Below are positions 54,901 through 63,510 of a stretch of DNA of 64,000 bases, piece after piece. The notes beneath the pieces were generated by a model, which was given only the letters and a program-made list of their open reading frames with translations, did not search any database and was not told the origin of the DNA. Each line of letters begins with the position of its first letter. Within the stretch, counting starts at the first letter, position 1. Both the position numbers and the translations under genes were made by a program. Source of the DNA: Euglena gracilis (lineage: Eukaryota > Euglenida > Euglenophyceae > Euglenales); assembly GCA_039621445.1 (NCBI GenBank), contig CP154955.1, positions 28,589,471-28,653,470 on the forward strand, read 5' to 3'.

Positions 54901-57900
54901 GTTTTTTTTTAAGGTTTTTTAAGGCGCCTTAAAAAATAATAATGCCTGACCGCCGCCTTCGACGGCGGGGGGTGTGCTTTTATTTGGACCCTGCGCTTGT
55001 AGCGGCCCCGCGCTTCTATTAGGGGGGGCGAGTGGTGTTTTATCTCTTCTGTGTGCTGTTTTGGCTCCCTACACACATATTGTATTTGGCCTCGTTTTTG
55101 AGCCCAAACACACCATTTTTTGGTTGGCTGTTGTCATTGTCTGGTGACATGAAACATAGTATTTCCCCTAATTCCATTCCTGACCAGAGATATGATTGGG
55201 GAAATCCCGATCCCCAAATTCACCTGTTTCGTTTTTTGTCCATCCTTGGGAGGAGCGGGGCCCTGGAGGTGAGAAGTTGGGGTTTGGCACATTCTTGTTG
55301 ACCTGAGCACAGCACAGCACAGCACAGCACAGCACAGCACAGCACAGCACAGCACAGCACAGCACAGCACAGCACAGCACAGCACAGCACAGCACAGCAC
55401 AGCACAGCACAGCACAGCACAGCACAGCACAGCACAGCACAGCACAGCACAGCACACGTATTATCATCAAGAAAAAACCCAGCCAATGACAGAAGAAACA
55501 CCACAAATACTCCTGACCCTCCCAAATCCCAAGAAATCCCCACAAAAACCCGAGAATTCCCAGAAATCCTGAGTAATGCCCCCTTAAAATGGCTGAAAAC
55601 GATTAGTCAACACCCTCGACTTTATTAGGCGGTGGGCGGGGCCACCACCCAGGCGTCGCTAAAGACAATTTGATCCCATCCCCCCAGGGAGGCCAGTTTT
55701 CCAACCTCTGAATATTTTTGGGCCATTTCTTCGCTTTGGATTTCGACCGAGAATTCTTGCATTTAAGATCTCCCCATTGACCCCCAGGAGGTTTATAAGT
55801 GGGGGTCGCTGAGCTCTTATCCCTTTAGGGTAAGAGCGAAGCTTACCCCTGGCGAAACCCCCACCTCGACCCCCCCCCCCACGCCGCCCCCCCCCCCGGG
55901 TCGGGGCCACCGGAGAACGGACGGATTATCACCATGATCCCAGCCCGGTTCCCGAATTTTTTTTTTCAGTCGCGAGAGACTGGAGTTCTAGTTTCCGAAT
56001 TACCTGGGTTTGACCCCCAACTCCCCGCCAGGCCCGAGTTATTCACGCGCGAAGGGGTCCAAACTGGGTAGGATCGGCCCGCCCCCCTTTTTAAGCCACC
56101 CCCCCCTTTGGACTCTGCCATTTCGGCCAAAAAATGTCCATTTTTTAACCGAAACGATGTTTTTTGGCCTCCCGGACCCGGAAAAAACTGTTTTTGGGCC
56201 GGTTCTCTTGACTTTGGGTCAAAACCAGGTCAAAAAAGTCGAAAAAATCGTAAATCTTTTTTTGCCCGAAACGACGTTTTTGGGCCTCCCGGACCCGGAA
56301 AAACTTTTTTTGGGCCGAAAATGAGCGTTTTTCGACCCGCCGGCGCCCCGTTTTGGGCCGCCAACCCATTGACTTTGGGTCAAAACCGGGTCAAAAAAGT
56401 CGAAAAAAAATCGAAAATTTTTTTTGCCCGAAACGATGTTTTTGGGCCTCCCGGACCCGGAAAAACTGTTTTTGAGCCGAGACAGAGCGTTTTTCGACCC
56501 GCCAGCGCCCCGTTTTGGGCTGCCAACCCATTGACTTTGGGTCAAACCCGGGTCAAAATAGTCGAAAAAAATCGAAAATTTTTTTTGTCTGAAACGATGT
56601 TTTTTTGGCCTCCCGGACCCCGAAAAACTGTTTTTGAGCCGAAAACGAGCGTTTTTCGACCCGCCAGCACCCCGTTTTGGGCTGCCAACCCACTCACTTT
56701 CGGTCATTTTCGGGTCAAAGAACACAAAAAAAATCGAAAAATTTTTTCGCTCGAAACGCTGTTTTTTTTTGGCTCCCCAGACCTGGAAAAGGTGTATTTT
56801 GCGCCGAAAATGAGTGTTTTTTCACCCTCCGGCGCCCCGTTTTGGGCACAAAACCTTTGCATTTCAGTTAACAGAGCTCCATGGAGTGGGCCATGGAGTT
56901 TATATGGGGGTGTCAATGAAGGGGTGGGTGAGCGCTTTTTAAGAGCTCAGCACTATTCAAAACCTGGTTCGGTGGTTTGGGTGACTGTTTAACGCTTTTT
57001 TCCTCCTCACGATGGGGTTTTGAAAAATAGGAAGGATTTCCTGCCAATTTTGAACAAAGTCCAAACGTCCTCCTCCCTCGAAAATAACTCTCTTGTTTGG
57101 AATTTTCACCAGCTTGAGTCAAAAAAAAATCCCCTTTTCACCAAAAGAAAGGCACAATGTGTTTTTTTTTATTATCCAATTTGCACATGTATGTGGTGAA
57201 ATTTTTGGGCCGAAATTCTCGCCAGAAGTCCGGTGATTGTGATGGATCAGGGATTGGGTGGTTTGACCCTCAAACTGATTTTTTGTGACAGAAATGGCTT
57301 GGTCAGTGTGCGGGTCTTCCTTCTAACTCATCTCCAAGAAGTGTGGCCTGTCTGTGTCTTTTCAAATCATTTTGTCTTCTACTAGGCCACTGTACCTGTT
57401 TGCCCCAAGTGCTTGTTGCCAGTGACTGGGGAGGACAGCAGCATGAATTCAGGGTCTTTCATTCGTATTTCAGATTTCATTTTCATTCATACAATAAATC
57501 AAGCTGTTTTTTAAAAAACAAAAGAAAAAAGTGTGATCATTGTCTCTTATCTGGCCAGCAAGCAAACATTGCTTTCCATGATTTGATTTTTAAAGCAATT
57601 TTTAAAGTTCATGGGTTCATTTGTTTCGAGATTACGACAGGAGGTCAGGTGTGTTGCAGGTTTTTCATCCAGAAAGCACAGTCCCATCTCTTTGGTGTCA
57701 TTTCCAAAGCTGCCCATTCCTCTGGGGCAAAGTGGAGACCAAGTGTTGAAGGCGCATATTGCCAGTGGCTGTGAGGTGAAGCCGACTGTGCCCAAGCACA
57801 AGCCTTGTGGAGTTCCATCCAGGCTTTTTTTTATATATAAGTTCGAAGACCCCCCAGGCGGGCTTTAACCTTTAAGCAGGCTTCTGCTTAAAGGTTTGCA

Positions 57901-60900
57901 GTACCCTCTCCCAGGGGGGTGGACTAATGGTTAGGGGGAAGGGGGAGGGGGGGCTCTGCCAGCAGGGCTAGCTATTGCATGACCTGCGCGAAGTGCCGAG
58001 AATTTTTCGGACCCCCAATTTTTGCTGATTTGATTTTATTGTTATTATTTTGCTTATTTTTTTGGAACGAAGTACAGCCAAAAAAAGCAAAGTCCATTGG
58101 CTGCCAACCTAACCAAAATGACCACAAAAAAACCCAAAATCAGACGCTCCAATTGGTGTGGATACTGGAGTGGATGTAGATACTGGACGAGATGCAGATA
58201 TTGGAGTGGATGCAGGTTCTGGACAAGATGCAGATACTCGAGCAGTACAGGAGTGGATGCCTTTACTGGACAAATTGCAGATACTGGAGTGGATGGAGGT
58301 ACTGGAGTGGATGGAGGTACTTGAGTGGATGCAGGTATTAGAGTGGATGCATTGGATGCGGATTTTCGGATTGGCCAAAAGGAAGATGTTTGTGGCCAAT
58401 GGTCTAAAAGTGGCCAATCAAAGTGGTCTCAAAGGGGCCAGAGCAGTCTAAAGTGCAGGGAGGAAATACTGAGCACATATTTTGCACATACTCTGCATAT
58501 TTAGCACATATTGCACTTTTTTTTGGCCAGAAAGCACATATTTTGCATATTTTGCACATATTTAGCGCATATTCTGAGGGTTTTCAGGATTTTCCCGCTG
58601 CACATTTTACCCATTCCCGCATATTTTCCGCATATTTTCCGCATCTTATTGGGGGCATTTTGAATTTCTTCCAACCATTATAGGTCATTTGCTTTCATTT
58701 CGGGCACTTTCGGTCTTATTTCTTGCCAATTTTGGGCCATTTTGGGCCAAAATGAGCCACAGTGGGCCATTTTTAAGTCATTTTGGACCAATGTGGACCC
58801 TTTTGGTCCTTTTTGGCCACTGTTGTTGGCCATTTTCATTCCACTGTTGTTGGCAAATCAGCTGTTATTTTTGGTCATTTGGGCAATTTTCCTTCCTAAT
58901 TTGCTGAAAATGACCGAAAATGGCAAAAAAACCAGTCAACACTGGTTTAAAGCGACACCCAATAGGCTCGAAATGGTCGTAAATGGTCCGAAAGCCTGGT
59001 TATGGACAGAAAGTGCTATGACCCAAAATGGGTTAAAATGACTTGCCAGTTGGGTGTCTGAAGATGTCCAATTATGGCCCAATTTAGGAAAAATCACATA
59101 TTTTCCGCATATTTTTCCACATATTTTGTGCACATTCCCGCATATTTTGGCGCATATATTGGGGCATACATCTCTCTAAGGTTTTGCGAACCCCCCCGGG
59201 GGGGGGGGGCGGCTGCAGCCAGCCCCGATTTGGGCCCAGCCCAGCCGCAGCAGCACCCCCCCCCCGGGGGGGGGTGCTGCTAGCCCAGCTAGCCAGCCCC
59301 TTTTTTGGGGGTCCAGCCCAAAATTTTTCGGCGCAAAGCGCCGAAATTTTTTGAAAAATTGTGTTCAAAAGTGGCCAAAAATGGGTTTGGGGGGCGTTTG
59401 GGGCATTTTTGGGGGGTTCCAGATGCATCATTTTTTCAAAATTGTGTTCTGCAGGTCTTTTTTGGGCATTTTTCCGATTTCAATCCAGCTCGCCCCGGTT
59501 CGGGTCCAGCCGGGGCCCATCCCCCCCCGGGCCGGGGGGGGGGGGCGGGCTAGCCAGCCCAAATTTCTAGCCAGCCCAAATTTCTAGCCCTAGCCCAGCA
59601 CCCCCCCCCCCCGGGGTCCTTAAAGAGATGTATGATTTGGGGGGGGGATTTCAGGGCATATCCCCCTTCAAAAGTGGCCCAAAAACAAAGAAATCAAAAC
59701 CATATCTAGATTCAAGATTCAAGCCAAAATGACCAAAAGCGGCCAAAAATGGGTGCAGTTTGGCAGAAGTAGCCAAAGGTGACAAAAAGTGGTCAAGGGT
59801 GGCCAAAGGAAAAGTGTGGTAAAAGTTGGCAAATGGCCAAAAGGTGGCCAAAAGTGGATGGAGTGGATGTTGGAGATGTAGTTTGTGGATGCTGTGGATG
59901 CGGCATTTGAGTGGATGCAGGTACAGGAGAGGAGGTACACCAAGGGCTTCAAGGGCGATGCTCGGCCCAAGGGCATGGCTGACCAGAGGTGCTTGCCCCC
60001 AGGGGAAGGGGGGTCTTGTGGCTCTTCCAGTTTCTGGCAATCTGGATGGCAGGTGGACTCCCCCAGGGTTCTCAAGCACCCAAACCCGGGCCGGAGTCCC
60101 GGGTGTGGGTTTTGGCAGGGCCGAAATTCTTTTGGGAACAATGCCTTAGACCGCATGGTTTTTGGGGGGTCTCACACCGCCCCAGTCGGTGCCCCCCCGG
60201 GGGTCTTAAAGAAAAGCTTGATGCCATCCTGCCGGAGCTCGCACCCCTTCCAAGTGGTTTGCCATCAGTGCAAGGCTGTGTATTGCGTCAGGTGTGGTGT
60301 GAAATTGCAGGAGTCAAAATGCAAGGTTTCTGTCCCATCGCCAAAATGCCAATGTGAAAGCGAATCATGCCATTTCATGCAATTTTTTTTTGCTTGTCTG
60401 ATGTTGGTTTTTTTTGGCAATTGGGGATTTTTGTAAGCCTGAGGGTCCAGCCAACCAGCACCCTTTTTTCCAGCCAGCAGCTCCCAGCTGGGCTGCGGAC
60501 CCCCCCAGTCGAGTTGAAGTCAAGTTAGGGTCAGCCAAGTGTAGCTGGAAAATTTTATTGGCACAGCCCACTGAATGCAGGGGGGAACACGCAAGTTGCA
60601 TAATTTGCTTTTTTTTGCATAATCCAAAATGTTGAAATTTTTCATTTTTTCATATAATCGCATTTTTTTGCAAAATTAAAATGCTGTGAAACATCGCATT
60701 TTTTTGCATCTTTTTTTTTGCATATTTTGCCTTCCGGCTTTTGGGGGGGGGGGGGCGATTGCACAGCAAAATCTCTGACAGCCAGCTACTGGGGTGGACC
60801 CGGCGGGTACCCAAAAATTGGCCAAGAAACCTAAATCCAGCTGGGTGGGATTTTTAAATTTGAATTTTTTATCCAAAGTTAAAAAAACACCCCAAACCCC

Positions 60901-62585
60901 TTAAACAGCATTTTGGACCATTTTGGACCCCTTATTTCAAAAACAGTTGGCAAGGGTGGAGAATGTGCAACAAGCCGCTCAAAATATGCAATGTGAAAAA
61001 AATGTAAAAAAAAGCGAAAAAGGCAAAAAAGACAAAAAAAATGTGAGTGTTTGCAACAACTCACAAGAAATACAAAAACAAATACATACAAAATATATAG
61101 TATTTATAGCACACAATAATAATATATTGCAATAATAGTATCTATTATCATTATATATCAATAATATATCAATAATATATCAATATAAATATATCAATAT
61201 ATATGTATATATATCAATAATAATATATTGTATATGTATGTGTATAGTATAAAACACATGCAAAAATGTGAATTTTATGTAATTTTAGGTGCTCCCTGGG
61301 TGCCCAATTTTCCACTGGAGAGGACTTCGAAAAATTTTCACCCCCTCCGGGGAAATGGTTTCATTTTGCAACATTTTGGATTATTATTTGTTCTTTCTTT
61401 GAATAGACAAATTAAACATAAACAAAACAGAGTCTTGAACAGTTTTTCAAAAAAGCCAAGAAATCCAAGAAAAGCACCAAAAATTTCCACACCAAAAAAC
61501 ACGTGGTGCAAACTTGCAAAAAGTCATGGTTGGTTTGCCCAGTTGCATGCATTTGTATTTCATTATGCAACTACTGCCAGTGTGAAATGGTCCAAAAAAA
61601 ATGTGTATATGCAACTTCCAGCTGCCTGGTAGTCGGACTGGCCCCCACTCCTTGGGTGGGGGGGGTCCAGCCAGCACCTTTTTCCAGCTGGACCTCTCTG
61701 TGGACAGCCGGCTGGACCCCGCTGTGGTCCTTAAGAAATTCTCTGCCTGCAACGAAACACAAATCTCAAGAAAGAACACAAACATTTTTGAAATTCAACC
61801 CGGGCGCCTTTGAAAGAACCTCCAGGCAGAGAAACCCTTGTCTTTCTCCTTTGCCATCATACAAATTGCGGACTTTCACGCTGTCTGCGTGCAAATCGTC
61901 GTGTTTCCGTTCGGTGTGCCCTCGCAGCCATCGCCTTCCAGAAGAGCACAATTGCCCAGTGCCATTTACAAAAGCACCGCGACGCTTTCCGAGGCTGCCT
62001 CCCTCCAATGAACTGGCCAAGTCAGTGTCTGGCACTACGCCTTGCACCAGTGCCATTGGTCCGAAGAATGTCCACATTGACGATCAAGTGCACTTTTTCG
62101 TGCATCTCCCTGAATTGACCACAGGCGTGTCTTATTGTGGTGTTGTGTTTCTGCTTCCTTTGCCAGCTCCAACGCCCACAATCTTCGAATCCATCATGCA
62201 ATTTGTGATCTTGCAACGAACAAAAGCCTTAAATTTTAAAGATCTGGTAATTTGTGCCTGCAGAAATTGTTCTAGGATTCAGGGAATGCATCCGATAATG
62301 GGAATTGTCTATAAACAAATGCGCCCACCCTCACGCATGCAAGCACACATGCACGAATGCATGCACAAACACGGGAATGCAAAAAGTCATATGGATTTGT
62401 ATGATTCCGATTGGTTTCACATGGAAAGGAGAGCAGCTCCAACACACCATCCAAGGGGTGTTGTGCAAAGACAAATTTCAAGCATGTGCCCAAAAACACT
62501 TGCTTTAGTGATGGTCCTTCTGGAGGGGATCAACAGGGAGGGCATGCCCTGTTCTGGATTTTCGGTTACTGAAGGAATGTCGTAA
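51716..62585 (+). CDS. AN1-type zinc finger protein, ZFAND2 / SAP11-like, at least 6 exons
   Basis: Exons: 51716-51740, 51793-51920, 57386-57453, 57733-57811, 60212-60302 and 61928 to at least 62058. Joined, they give two AN1 fingers around a middle Cys/His segment, the layout of animal ZFAND2A/B and plant SAP11-type proteins. In those families the fingers and middle segment serve protein quality control at the proteasome and ER. Finger 1: C-x4-C-x9-C-x2-C-x4-C-x2-H-x5-H-x-C, complete. The middle segment has VPVCPKCLLPV and AHIASGC. Finger 2 has every ligand but is interrupted by a 2.4-kb element. After finger 2 the frame runs on to a TAA at 62583. The part up to about 62135 (VHIDDQVHFFVHLPE) faintly resembles a ZFAND1 region; the rest may be intron. 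The true end is unresolved. Confidence 0.8.
51965..52225. mobile_element. Small hAT-like MITE in AN1 intron 2 (copy a)
   Basis: Starts CAGGGCTTTTTTTAGTTG and ends GGTCTTAAAAAAAACCCTG. Flanking 8-mers TCTCCAAC and AAACCAAC match only 5/8. The interior is the same as 26453-26707, including GGTCCGGCCGAGCCCC and the CGGCGCCAAAGGTGCCG hairpin (52067-52083). Confidence 0.8.
52734..52992. mobile_element. Small hAT-like MITE in AN1 intron 2 (copy b)
   Basis: Starts TAGGGGTTTTTTTTAGTCGT and ends CTTAAAAAAAAACCCCTG. GTTTGACC is duplicated perfectly (52726-52733 and 52993-53000). Same family as 26453 and 51965; here the hairpin has lost its right arm (GGCGCCAAAATTTTTTG). Confidence 0.88.
53453..54115 (+). 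pseudogene. Transposase N-terminus relic with BED-like zinc finger
   Basis: The leader MSDPKDGPMPSDSSVASERP then RKKPRAKHGDQ is split by the 308-bp MITE, and continues after it as GGPRRTVIVNRQANVLNRVR. After a shift of frame comes DPLCITCNKVLSNVYGSTLH then GHAFGIAHMKKFDYF, a BED-like C2H2 finger. A nuclear-localising basic run before a BED finger is usual in hAT transposases. The frame change may be an intron or decay. Confidence 0.5.
53543..53850. mobile_element. Small hAT-like MITE (CAGGCTTGTGCTTAG family), copy 2, nested
   Basis: Starts CAGGCTTGTGCTTAGTCGGG and ends GGTTGGTAAGCACAAGCATG. ATGGGGAT is duplicated perfectly (53535-53542 and 53851-53858). The element copy at 7158-7170 shows the unoccupied site (GCATGGGATCAGGGCGG). 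GGCGCCGAAGGCGCC hairpin at 53695-53709. Confidence 0.92.
54093..54495 (-). pseudogene. Conserved coiled-coil frame in hAT-like element, copy 2
   Basis: On the - strand: QFITLEQFPTLTTAFQAAKQ, LSGDSASFSHFLAQARESF, RTYVQQLEEISRLEQ, then in a second frame NLATVERFLLNLQAFTPKIS and QWQNDTVDIRTAIADLQTRN. It is nearly the same protein as at 8245-8671. It lies convergent to the BED-like finger of this copy. No family recognised. Confidence 0.4.
55305..55455. repeat. (CAGCA)n pentanucleotide microsatellite
   Basis: About 30 perfect copies of the 5-bp unit. Because 5 is not a multiple of 3, all three frames read the same cycling peptide (CCAVL on the other strand). Confidence 0.98.
55456..56140. other. 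Non-coding intron sequence
   Basis: Contains GTTTATAAGTGGGGGTCGCT then GAGCTCTTA at 55791-55820, whose GCTGAGCTCTTA part reappears inverted at 56938-56954 (TTTAAGAGCTCAGCAC). The two may be ends of an element enclosing the tandem repeat at 56150. C runs at 55875-55900. Confidence 0.4.
56150..56840. repeat. Tandem repeat, about 160-bp unit, 5 copies
   Basis: Each unit holds GAAACGATGTTTTTGGGCCT, CCCGGACCCGGAAAAACTG, GAGCGTTTTTCGACCCGCC, CCCCGTTTTGGGCTGCCAAC and CATTGACTTTGGGTCAAA. Units begin near 56148, 56268, 56430, 56590 and 56748; the first is shorter and the last more divergent. Long frames through it are products of the period. Confidence 0.9.
57386..57453 (+). CDS. AN1 gene exon 3: middle Cys pair
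   Basis: The acceptor gtcttctactag| at 57385 (phase 0, matching exon 2) opens ATVPVCPKCLLPVTGEDSSM then NSG. It corresponds to the VPVCPLC..P stretch after finger 1 in ZFAND2 and SAP11. Donor CAGG|GTCTTT leaves two bases. Confidence 0.8.
57733..57811 (+). CDS. AN1 gene exon 4: His/Cys segment and first ligand of finger 2
   Basis: The acceptor ctggggcaaag| at 57732 adds one base to complete Gly, then GDQVLKAHIASGCEVKPTVP then KHKPCG. AHIASGC matches the HIxxDC segment of ZFAND2. The Cys of KPCG is the first ligand of finger 2. The exon ends against a transposon whose target duplication begins at 57812. Confidence 0.8.
58150..58350. repeat. Minisatellite of GATACTGGAGTGGATGCAG-like units
   Basis: About ten degenerate 18-24 bp units such as GATACTGGAGTGGATG and GTACTGGAGTGGATGGAG. 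Related units recur at 59853-59930, near the other end of the 57820-60220 insert, so they may be subterminal repeats of that element. Confidence 0.8.
59166..59634. mobile_element. Nested element with CATACATCTCT ends
   Basis: Left CATACATCTCTCTAAGG and right CCTTAAAGAGATGTATG are inverted repeats with one extra base. Flanks TATTGGGG and ATTTGGGG match 6/8. It holds a GGCGCAAAGCGCC hairpin (59330-59342) and C/G-run palindromes. Non-coding. Confidence 0.65.
60212..60302 (+). CDS. AN1 gene exon 5: core of the second zinc finger
   Basis: It reads MPSCRSSHPFQVVCHQCKAV then YCV and ends at AG|GTGTGG in phase 2. Without the preceding insert the sequence runs straight on from exon 4 as KPCGVPSC, restoring the normal C-x4-C. 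With the insert removed by splicing from GGA|GTTCCA to the AG before AAAAGCTTGATG, the frame is kept but three extra residues give C-x7-C. Borders are therefore provisional. Confidence 0.7.
60303..61927 (+). other. AN1 intron 5
   Basis: T-rich, with fragments of the GGGTCCAGCCAGC family at 60445-60525 and 61660-61735 (the second ends GGTCCTTAAGAAATTC) and an AT-rich block with TATCAATAATATA repeats at 61080-61250. No exon supported. Confidence 0.5.
61928..62135 (+). CDS. AN1 gene exon 6: end of the second zinc finger
   Basis: The acceptor tgccctcgcag| at 61927 adds C to the AG of exon 5 (Ser), then HRLPEEHNCPVPFTKAPRRF. This supplies the H-x5-H-x-C that finishes finger 2. Continuation: LPPSNELAKSVSG, then IGPKNVHIDDQVHFFVHLPE. 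A donor at ATTG|GTCCG (exon end 62058) is possible; otherwise the frame stays open to 62585. Confidence 0.75.
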
Positions 62586-63279
62586 GAATCAGAGGGAAAA
62601 GTAACGCCTGACGGCCAATTTTTTTTTGCACGGCACACCACAAAAATGTTTGCATTTAACCCAATTTGTTTGCACTGTATCTTGAAAATACCTGCACACA
62701 ATAAACGATATTTTCTCTTTGTCACAAAATTTTACATTTGGGTCTGGTGCTTTGCACAGTTGCCCTTTGAAGATCCAGCTTGAATGAATCTTTACCTATT
62801 GATGCAGTGTGAGGCCTTTTTGATGGGCAAAAATAAAATGACGAAGTGCGAGTTTTTTTCTAAACAAGGGCAAATACTTTTGGGGCTCAGTGCAAACATT
62901 TTTGCCACCTGTGGACAAATGCATTTCATATTCTGACAGGTTGGGGCAAACATACAGGGGGTAAAAATCTTGGGCGTTTGGTGTAGGCCTAACTTTCTCC
63001 GAACAGACCCCCCCACCAGGCCTTCCTGTGTTTCCGGGGGCGCCAAAGGTCAAAAAAAATTGTTCAATATTTTTCTTTCGGCGCCGACGGCACCAAGGGA
63101 ATTTTTCCTTGCCCGGTGCTTTGGTGGGTGGGGGGGCGGGATCGCCCCCACCTCACAGGTGGGGAGGCTCTCCCCACCAGGCTTTCATGTACAGCCCTGG
63201 TTAGGCCTGTTTGAAGGAAAGGGTTATGGTAAACCACCCACCACCAATAGGGTTTCGGGGGGGTTCCTGTGTAAACCCG
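62586..63279. other. 3' region with a possible small element
   Basis: At about 62984-63214 TAGGCCTAACTTTCTCC and CCTGGTTAGGCCTG could be element ends. They enclose a GGCGCCGACGGCACC hairpin (63080-63094) with TTTTTC on its flanks. No exon supported. Confidence 0.4.
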
Positions 63280-63510
63280 CCCCCCCCCCCCTAATAGAAG
63301 CGCGGGGCCGCTACAAGCGCAGGGTCCAAATAAAAGCACACCCCCCGCCGTCGAAGGCGGCGGTCCACTACAAGTGCACCCCCATTGTGATGGGATTTTT
63401 AAAGGAAATCAACAAAAATCGGGCAGGAAAGGTCCAAATAGAAGCGCAGTCCCCACCGCAAGACGCGGCAGTCCGCTATGAGCGCACCCGCGCTTCTATT
63501 AGGGGGGGGT
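63280..63510. mobile_element. Intact CCCCCCTAATAG-ended element
   Basis: Ends CCCCCCCTAATAGAAGCGCG and CGCGCTTCTATTAGGGGGG. Interior GCCGTCGAAGGCGGCGGTCC, CCACTACAAGTGCACCCCCA and CGCAAGACGCGGCAGTCCGC are hairpin-forming. It is the uninterrupted version of 53165-55028, inverted. 230 bp, non-coding. Confidence 0.8.

Larger units (their letters stand above)
53318..54948. mobile_element. hAT-like element, copy 2, with BED-like finger
   Basis: Starts CACGCATTATTTTTTAAGGC and ends GCCTTAAAAAATAATAATGC then CTG. ACCGCCGC is duplicated perfectly at 53310-53317 and 54949-54956. TTTTTTAAGG arrays lie inside both ends. It carries a possible transposase start at 53453 (MSDPKDGPMPSDSSVASERP then RKKPRAKHG), interrupted by the MITE at 53543, and a BED-like finger at 53953. 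A coiled-coil frame lies on the - strand. No catalytic core seen. Confidence 0.9.
53165..55028. mobile_element. CCCCCCTAATAG-ended element split by a nested hAT-like element
   Basis: The left part (53165-53317) and right part (54949-55028) together match the intact element at 63280-63510 in reverse orientation. Ends are CCCCCCCCTAATAGTAGCG and CGCTTCTATTAGGGGGG. The break lies exactly at the 8-bp duplication ACCGCCGC of the nested element. Confidence 0.85.
57820..60220. mobile_element. 2.4-kb hAT-like insert inside the second AN1 finger
   Basis: Left end CAGGCTTTTTTTTATATATA and right end GGGGGTCTTAAAGAAAAGCT then TG are imperfect inverted repeats of the CAGG..CTTAAG type. Flanks GTTCCATC (57812-57819) and ATGCCATC (60221-60228) match 6/8. 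Deleting the insert and one flank restores an in-frame KPCGVPSCRSS. Inside: GAGTGGATGCAG minisatellite near both ends, CATATTTTGCACATA repeats (58470-58640, 59095-59160), and a nested element at 59166. Confidence 0.75.

Noticed and set aside
55134-55545. Cys-rich CCAVL repeat protein on the - strand
   Set aside because: A 5-bp repeat gives the same peptide in all three frames; not a gene despite many cysteines.
56108-56992. 294-residue frame through the tandem repeat
   Set aside because: The frame follows the 160-bp period; peptide units drift in frame between copies and no domain is present.
61503-61927. Upstream part of the long frame ending at 62585, with several cysteines
   Set aside because: The AN1 spacing requires splicing at 61927; upstream it is a T-rich intron with a transposon fragment.
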